Shown here: one piece after another, positions 58,560-64,000 of the stretch
Layout of the letters: every line of letters starts with the position of its first letter
How positions within the stretch are numbered: position 1 is the stretch's first letter
NCBI GenBank assembly: GCA_037043015.1
Contig: CM073331.1
Span: 682,001 to 746,000 of the forward strand
Length of the DNA: 64,000 bases
Reading direction: 5' to 3'
DNA from: Bryum argenteum
Taxonomy: Eukaryota; Streptophyta; Bryopsida; Bryales; Bryaceae
The notes under the pieces: generated by a model
What the model was told of the DNA's origin: nothing
Database searches by the model: none
What the model saw: only the letters and a program-made list of their open reading frames with translations
Made by a program: the position numbers and the translations under genes

Positions 58560-58892
58560 ATGTTGAGTCTTGTGGCGAATCGACAGGCCACGGGAGTACT
58601 CACTAGTGCCGCAGTAAGTTTACCTTTTCCACGTTCGTCCCGTTTATCTGTTGCGAAATAATCATATTATGTCACTCAGATAGTCAGATTCCTGTGCTTG
58701 TTATGTACTGTTATGTGCAGTTGCCTGAAGCTTCTAGATATGAAAGCGATGTGCAAAGCTTGCAGGGTATGAATTCAGCAGGTTAGTTTCACACTTTGCT
58801 TATCTTTGCTCGTTTGTCGTTACAGATTGTGATGTTTCTTACTAATTTTTGCTAAGCACTGTTCTTGATCAGGTCCTCATCACGAGCTATAA
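58560..58892 (+). CDS. Candidate three-exon small gene, 44 aa, unrecognised
   Basis: Exons 58560-58613, 58721-58781 and 58873-58892 join in frame (54+61+20 bases) to a 44-codon peptide starting MLSLVANRQATGVLTSAA and ending GPHHEL. Both introns (107 and 91 bp) have GT-AG ends (GTAAGT...GTGCAG and GTTAGT...GATCAG). The N-terminus is basic and hydrophobic like a mitochondrial presequence. No family was recognised. It could equally be the 5' exons of a larger or captured gene. Alternative reading of the last exon (from 58873, frame GTC) stays open to 58981. Confidence 0.3.
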
Positions 58893-59404
58893 CATAAAGG
58901 GCAGGCGGTTGCAGTGGAGGACAGAAGAGATAGCACATCGACTTGGGGTTAGAGATGCAAGTGTTTCGTCAATAAAGATTTGAAGAGGTGATTTCTTACG
59001 TTTCTTACGATTTCTTTTCTTTTGCGTTCGTTCGTATCCAAGTTTTTTTTTATATGAGCAGTTCTTTTAAAGAGAAACTCCCATTTGTCACCCAGGGCTA
59101 CAAGTGCCATATTTGTTACCATTTTATAAGGGCACTTGTGATGCCATTATAGAGCACCCTAATATCACTATTCCTTGTATATTTTTTTTTTCTTGAGTTA
59201 TAATCCCCTTAAAGCAACTAGGGTCTTATCCCACCTGTGGGTAGGTTCAGAAAATAAATTGGGTTATAAGGTTTATTTTTGGGGTTTAATTTTTAGGTTT
59301 GAGGTGATGAATTCTTGTCTCGTCTCATTCTTGAAATAAATATTTGATGAATGAAATTATCCACGACCTCAAACTTACCAATCGGGATTAGGTTTTAGGT
59401 TTCA
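58893..59404. other. Intergenic DNA, no further gene
   Basis: AT-rich flank. A possible alternative continuation of the small gene's last exon runs to 58981. Nothing else was recognised before the satellite remnant. Confidence 0.4.
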
Positions 59405-59690
59405 CGTGATGAGTCACTGTAATTCAAGGTCTCTAGTCTCATTCTTGAAATTGAATTTCAGAAAACTAAAATATGTCACCCTCTCAAACTCACACACAAT
59501 TACATGATCGCTCGGGGTTTTTGTACCTGCATGCGATGAGACCTCAACCCCTGACACAAGTGTCAGATTTCTCCCTGACACAAGTGTCAGATTTCTCCCT
59601 GACACCAATGTCTAATTTCTCTCCCAAACAGTCAAAACAATCACTTAGGTTTTCTTTCTTCGTGGATGCCATGACCCACGACCCTCGCCC
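59405..59690. repeat. Isolated satellite remnant (just over one monomer)
   Basis: Matches the 216-217-bp satellite from ACTGTAATTCAAGGTCTC through ACTCACACACAATTACATGA to GCCATGACCCACGACCC. The dyad segment is triplicated locally (about 59558-59615). It ends at the same point as the main array at 46200, directly before mosaic 2. Confidence 0.9.
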
Positions 59691-60402
59691 CTCATAATTG
59701 TGCCCTTATTGAGGAATTTTGCTATTTAAATAGAATTGTTGTCATTCCACCGCAAGTGTTTGTTGTCTCTCGACATTCTTAGGTGTGGGTGGTGCCACCA
59801 CTCAACAAAGAGGTGTGGGTGGCCGAGGATGAAGTTTTAGGAAGCTCCCTTGTTAACGATGACGTCGATGACGACGACGGAGGAGTCTTGGGCCACTCTC
59901 ACCCTTCCAATGTAAGGACCTCCATTCCCCAGTGACTACTTGCAGAGCCGAAACAAGCTCCAAGCCAAAATGGAGAGCGACTTTTTGTTGGCAGAGGAGG
60001 GTATTCCAAAGGAAGAGGACGGCGACCCCAAGTCCCCAACAGCTGGTTACAAATCGTAATCAACATGGCTTTGCAAGCTGCAAACTACGTGAAACCTAAC
60101 ACGAGTAAAGGCGGTGGCATGGACCCGTCTGAGTATGTGAAGGTGAAGTGCATAGCATCTGGGAAGTGCGCAGACAGTACACTCGTCAAGGGTATTGTCT
60201 GTCACAAGAATGTGCAGCACAGACGAATGGACGTCCAAGTTTAAGAACCCAAGGCATCTATTGCTCGGCGGCGCTCTTGAGTACAACCTATGCTCCCAGA
60301 ATCAGTTGTCTTTGTTGACTGGGTTGCCGCAACAGGAGATTGATTACCTTACAGCGACAGTAGCACGAATCGATGCTGCTCATAGACTACTCCGGGTACC
60401 GC
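59691..60402 (+). pseudogene. FAB1: FAB1 N-terminal (Cpn60/TCP1-like) fragment, mosaic 2
   Basis: Second copy of 46260-46927: the Asp-rich segment, KAGGGMDPSEYVKV-type sequence, then frame 60195-60416 with TSKFKNPRHLLLGGALEYN and LPQQEIDYLTATVARIDAAH. It breaks off after the same residues as mosaic 1 and runs into antisense KH sequence. Several internal indels relative to mosaic 1 show both are decaying. No introns are seen. Confidence 0.85.
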
Positions 60403-60850
60403 ATATGCAATCTTAATTTTAGCACCGGAGTCTTACCGCAACGTCTTGATTAACCTTCCTCCTTTCCCTATCACGCTCCCTATCTTCGGTGCCGGACATA
60501 AAATGCGAAACACCACATCGTCAGGCAACGGAGAGCCCGTGGCCATTATTGGAGGTAACTGTAAGTCTCGAGGTACGAAATGTCCTCCCCTCCTCATTCT
60601 CGGCTGCTATAACTGCCTCCTTGATTTCGTCGCTTCTGGTGCCGCCCGTTACGGTCCGCTAAATCTCCTTCCTACAGCGGATGCGGCCGCTTCCCCTTGT
60701 AACCCCGATCCATTTTCAAATTGCCTCTTGCAAAATTGTATCTTAAAACCTCATGAAGCCGCAAAAACGCCTCCCAAGCTACAACAAAAAGAGCCACAAG
60801 CACAAAACATAAAAAACCATGCCTACAAGGTCTATCAATTTCCATTGATA
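60381..60850 (-). pseudogene. Antisense copy of the 5' part of the KH gene, mosaic 2
   Basis: Minus-strand copy of about 18065-18519. It covers KH1 and the start codon as in mosaic 1 but extends about 70 bp further upstream, through the TTGTTGTAG acceptor into the parental 5'-UTR intron. Retained intron sequence means this piece was copied from DNA and not from spliced RNA. The plus-strand 60446-60871 frame is its shadow. Confidence 0.9.
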
Positions 60851-60906
60851 AAATTACAATGCAAGAAATAGGTTGTTCTGCATGAGGTGGAGATCACAAC
60901 TTAACT
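60843..60906 (-). pseudogene. Antisense copy of KH-gene intron 6 start
   Basis: On the minus strand AAGTTGTGAT(C)TCCACCTCAT, AACAACCTATTTCTTGCATT and ATTTTATC match 21516-21573, the first bases of the sixth coding intron of the KH gene. It sits directly against the 5' KH piece, joining at a shared TTTTATC/GATT-like word. Two distant parts of the same parent gene were therefore stitched together. Confidence 0.75.
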
Positions 60907-60965
60907 TTCTCCGACAGTTGCACTTATCATACTGCTCATTTATCAATGGAAGTTTACCAATTTTA

Positions 60966-62199
60966 TCAATGGAACTCCTCCCCAGCGACAGTAGAGTCCT
61001 CAGTTCCAAGCTCCACCAATGAACAGGAAGAATCCGAACCTGGCAAAGCGGGAGCATCAGTAGCATTAGTAGCAGGAGCCTGAAGCCCGAACGGAGGAGC
61101 TTCGGATTCCGGCACCACCACGAAATATCCGCTAATCTCCTTCCTGAACCGTTTCTTGTACTCCTTGGGAGACACCACAGTGGGAGTGGTGTTCTTCGAC
61201 CCACCGAGAATACCCCACGCTTTCACCCAAGTCTCCAAGTGCTTGTCCCACGTGCTGCCGAATGTAGTCAATGATTCCTATCATTAGGTCCTCGCTATCC
61301 TCCAACACCACCACCAACAAAGAGTAGTCCATCACGTGCACCTCCGCACCATGGCCAACAAAGAGTAGTTCATCACGTGCACCTCCGCACCATGGCCAAC
61401 AAAGAGTAGTTCATCACGTGCACCTTCGCACCACCGCCAACAAAGAGTAGTCCATCACATGCACCTTCGCCAAAAAGCTTGTGTCATTGTACACCGCTCA
61501 CTCCAACGTGTGCTTCTCTTCGTTCGTCATGAGGATCGGACTCGTAGGCTTGTCCTCCAACAAATTCGCATCGAGCTTCCCGTGGTATCTGAGTTGTACC
61601 TCGATCTCTGAAAGCCTTTGAGATCGTACATTCTGGTGTAGTTCTTCCCGTACACCAGATTCTCCATCACCATCATGTTCATCCCTTCTTCTTGCCTCCG
61701 TTCTTCACCGTGACTGTGTAGAATCCCTCGATCTTCGTTAAACAAGTTGGACTGCGTGAGCTCATCACTCCCACAAGTGTTTGAATTACTGAGGTGCAAA
61801 CTCCAGGAAGGAGTACTTCTGGAGACTTGTTTGACGATGAAGCGATCGTCGAGAGTCTTGGTGAAGTAAGCCTTGCTTTTGCCACCTTGAGTACCCCATT
61901 TCTTGCACCTGCTCAAGGATCGAATGTACTCCATCTCGCCACCACAGCACTTAGCTCGAAAGAGCGAGGAACTGCTTCGTGTAGTAACACACCACTTGAT
62001 ACTCAGTCTTGGAGGAGGTTTCGTTGACATCTGAAAACCGCACCTTCACAGTCAAGGGAGCGTGGGCGGTTAAACCTCTACCGATGGGGTCCAACGCCGG
62101 AGCTGGGCTTCGGAGTGTCTCATCGGCATTGTCGAGTGCTGGAGTGATACCTTTAGGTTCCGCATAAATACGCACAATGGCTTCGTCTAGCTGAGGTCT
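60966..62199 (-). pseudogene. FAB1: FAB1 kinase-domain fragment, copy 4 (mosaic 2)
   Basis: Minus strand, from RGLTAHAPLTVKVRFSDVNE and TEYQVVCYYTKQFLAL, then MEYIRSLSRCKKWGTQGGKS, AYFTKTLDDRFIVKQV (the kinase ATP-binding region), YGKNYTRMYDLKGFQRSRYN and HLETWVKAWG, to an Ala/Asp-rich tail ending near 60966. Frame breaks at about 61975, 61880 and 61560. A 41-bp segment is repeated about four times (61314-61480). FAB1-type kinases act on endosomal phosphoinositides; this copy cannot. No introns interrupt it. Confidence 0.88.
61314..61480. repeat. 41-bp tandem repeat inside FAB1 copy 4
   Basis: The word AGAGTAGT(C/T)CATCACGTGC recurs at 61321, 61362, 61403 and 61444, exactly 41 bp apart. FAB1 copy 3 has two units spaced 43 bp at 58091 and 58134; copy 2 has one. 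41 is not a multiple of 3, so the expansion breaks the frame. Confidence 0.95.
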
Positions 62200-62700
62200 A
62201 GAAGAAGACTATAATTGAAATCCATTCCAAAAATTAAAGTGAGAATCTAAATGTGGATGATGGAGAAATAAAACTTCAAAAATCATCCATGTTTTTACTT
62301 ACTTCATCGTAGGAACATCATTGTGAAGCGAATACCGAGTTATGTGGATCAAGAAACTTCAAACTATAAAGATGTGGGGATGCATTTAAAGATAACACTT
62401 GTGTAGAAAGAAATCATGAAAAGCCATTTTTTATTTTACACTATTTTATTATAGTGGTAAAACATGCCTACTGTTTAAAAAACTCACAAACAAAAGTTAC
62501 TTTCACTACTATGCATTTTATTAATTTATGCCTCATTGTATAGGTCAGCAATATTTACTATACAAGTTAGACTTGATTTGAGAGTTAGCACAAGTGATTT
62601 TGTCCAAATTGAAGTATAAATGAAGAAGTTGTGGCTCTTCAAAGTTTTTGGCCTTCATCCAAAATGTCGCTTTTTGACACCAGGGACGTCTAGGGGTTAA
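62200..62700. mobile_element. Right part of a TTAA-family element fused to FAB1 sequence, second case
   Basis: FAB1 copy 4 passes at about 62200 (GTCTAG.AGAAGACTATAA) into element interior and ends GACACCAGGGACGTCTAGGGG-TTAA (62697-62700). The junction is the same as at 52790, so both descend from one fusion. Confidence 0.65.
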
Positions 62701-64000
62701 AATAGGCATGTGAAAATTTCTCTCATAAAAAATTCAAGTGTGTCTCAAGTGGCGCCTTCTTTATACATACTTAATCTAAAAAGGTCACACTAACTTGAAG
62801 TAATCTTTTTAAAGACACGGCGACCTTATTGTTTTTGAGAAATATTTTGAGAATATATGAGGATATAATACATTCTTCTGGGCAGTTTTCAGCATGCCCT
62901 TAAAGTGTATCTCCTAAAGTATTAGGAATATTGAGGCATGAATGGTCTCCTTGGAAAGGTATGAGAAAACAATGTGGTGGATGTATGCTACATACTAAAG
63001 ATATGAAAGGTTGAAACTGACCCCAAAATACACGTATTATGAAACTCAGAAGATATAAAAGATAAGGTAAGATCAACCCCTATATGTCCCAATTGATTTG
63101 TACTTAGCAACACAATTTTTTAAAAACTCTATCTCATAAATATGAAGGTAAGCTATTTAGGTCTTGTTGTAGACTTGTTGTATGTTATGTGGAGTAAATT
63201 TGAGTCATGACTCATGAGGCTACATAGATTGCAAAATCATAGTGAGTTAATACTTAAAGTAGACTGCAAAGTCTTTTCATTTCCACTTTGGAGTTCCTAT
63301 TAACAAACATACCGCAATTAAAAACTCTCCCCTAAAAATTTGTTAACGTTCATCTTTCTTACACCCTTGCACTATATATATAAATATTCTTAGAAATTAA
63401 CTAATTAATTTAGTTTTTGCAATTATAGCCTTGCAATGGTAAAAAATGCCTCAAATTTTACAAGGGAAAATTGGTCCCAAATGGACCCCTTGAACTAAAA
63501 TGATGCCATACTTTCCTCTAATCTTGGATCAAGATTATTTTCTTGCCACAAAAACTAGATTCAAGCTCATTATAATACTACCACTCAAATGTTTGAATAA
63601 TCCAAGTTCAAGCTTTTACTAGTTTTTCAACGGTAGACTTTAAAGTTTATAAGAGTAAGCTTGAATGCTTCAAATTTGTTTTAATTCATCAACTTTCAAT
63701 GTTATAATCTAACAAATGGTAAAGTTCCAATGGTTAAAATTTGACATGGTATTAGTGCAATTAGCTATTTTGATTATCTTAGAGTTGAAGATATTAAAAA
63801 AGTAAAAAACATTAAATCATACCTCACTTTGCACAAAGTGGTCAAAAGATCGCAATCTTTGACTTTGAAGGCTTAAAATCAAGCTTAGGCCTTTAGGGGT
63901 TAGTTGTCTACTATGTTTTACTTACTTGCTTAAGACTTAAAAGAAGAGTTTTTAAGCCAAAAGATTCCTATCACCCTTACATATCTCACTCTTTGGAAGA
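62701..64000. other. Non-coding duplicated block C, runs off the window
   Basis: Collinear with the starts of blocks A and B. No gene. It contains the decayed TTAA copy 63073-63903. Confidence 0.65.
63073..63903. mobile_element. Decayed TTAA-family element, block C
   Basis: Left TCAACCCCTATATGTCCC, right GGCCTTTAGGGG-TTAG; sister of 55450-56078 and 49392-49970. Longer than those copies because it keeps interior sequence (TAGCCTTGCAATGGTAAAA, CAAATTTTACAAGGGAAAA) also seen at 28700-28750. Confidence 0.55.

Overview
The window is nuclear DNA of a land plant. Both intact genes carry GT-AG introns of about 90-550 bp, ClpX has a plant-type N-terminus, and the 13.3-kb Ty3/gypsy element has a plant tRNA-Asp primer site. 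Most of the window is AT-rich repeat. The species cannot be named from the sequence; no rRNA, tRNA or organellar gene was recognised.

Layout. 1-7,000: AT-rich DNA with a 25-bp minisatellite, TTAA-bounded inverted-repeat elements and a 250-bp inverted duplication. 7,359-12,079: a complete 15-exon gene for ClpX, the unfoldase of the organellar ClpXP protease (651 aa by my splicing). 12,690-16,790: MITEs and nothing coding. 16,800-21,830: a complete 7-exon gene for a five-KH-domain RNA-binding protein (759 aa), with a probable 1-kb intron in its 5' UTR. 24,006-46,200: a satellite array of about 216-217-bp monomers, interrupted by a TTAA element (28,349-28,963) and by the Ty3/gypsy element (31,558-44,844). 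46,260-64,000: a segmentally duplicated patchwork of broken FAB1/PIKfyve-type lipid-kinase pieces, antisense pieces of the nearby KH gene, and long non-coding blocks with different MITE insertions.

The most notable system is a family of non-autonomous DNA elements bounded by TTAA, with termini like TTAACCC(C/T)TAAACG. The copy at 28,349-28,963 sits in the satellite, and neighbouring monomers preserve the unoccupied site with a single TTAA. Insertion with TTAA duplication is therefore visible directly. This is piggyBac-like behaviour, and no transposase is present in the window. Second, two FAB1-KH-FAB1 mosaics (46,260-47,950 and 59,690-62,200) carry KH-gene sequence that includes intronic DNA, so that part was captured at the DNA level. 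Two of the FAB1 blocks run straight into the right end of a TTAA element (52,790-53,299 and 62,200-62,700), which suggests, but does not prove, gene-fragment capture by this family.

The two intact genes are unrelated housekeeping genes. The transposons and mosaics are connected to the KH gene only through the copied fragments, which are antisense to the forward FAB1 piece beside them and could give rise to small RNAs matching the KH gene.
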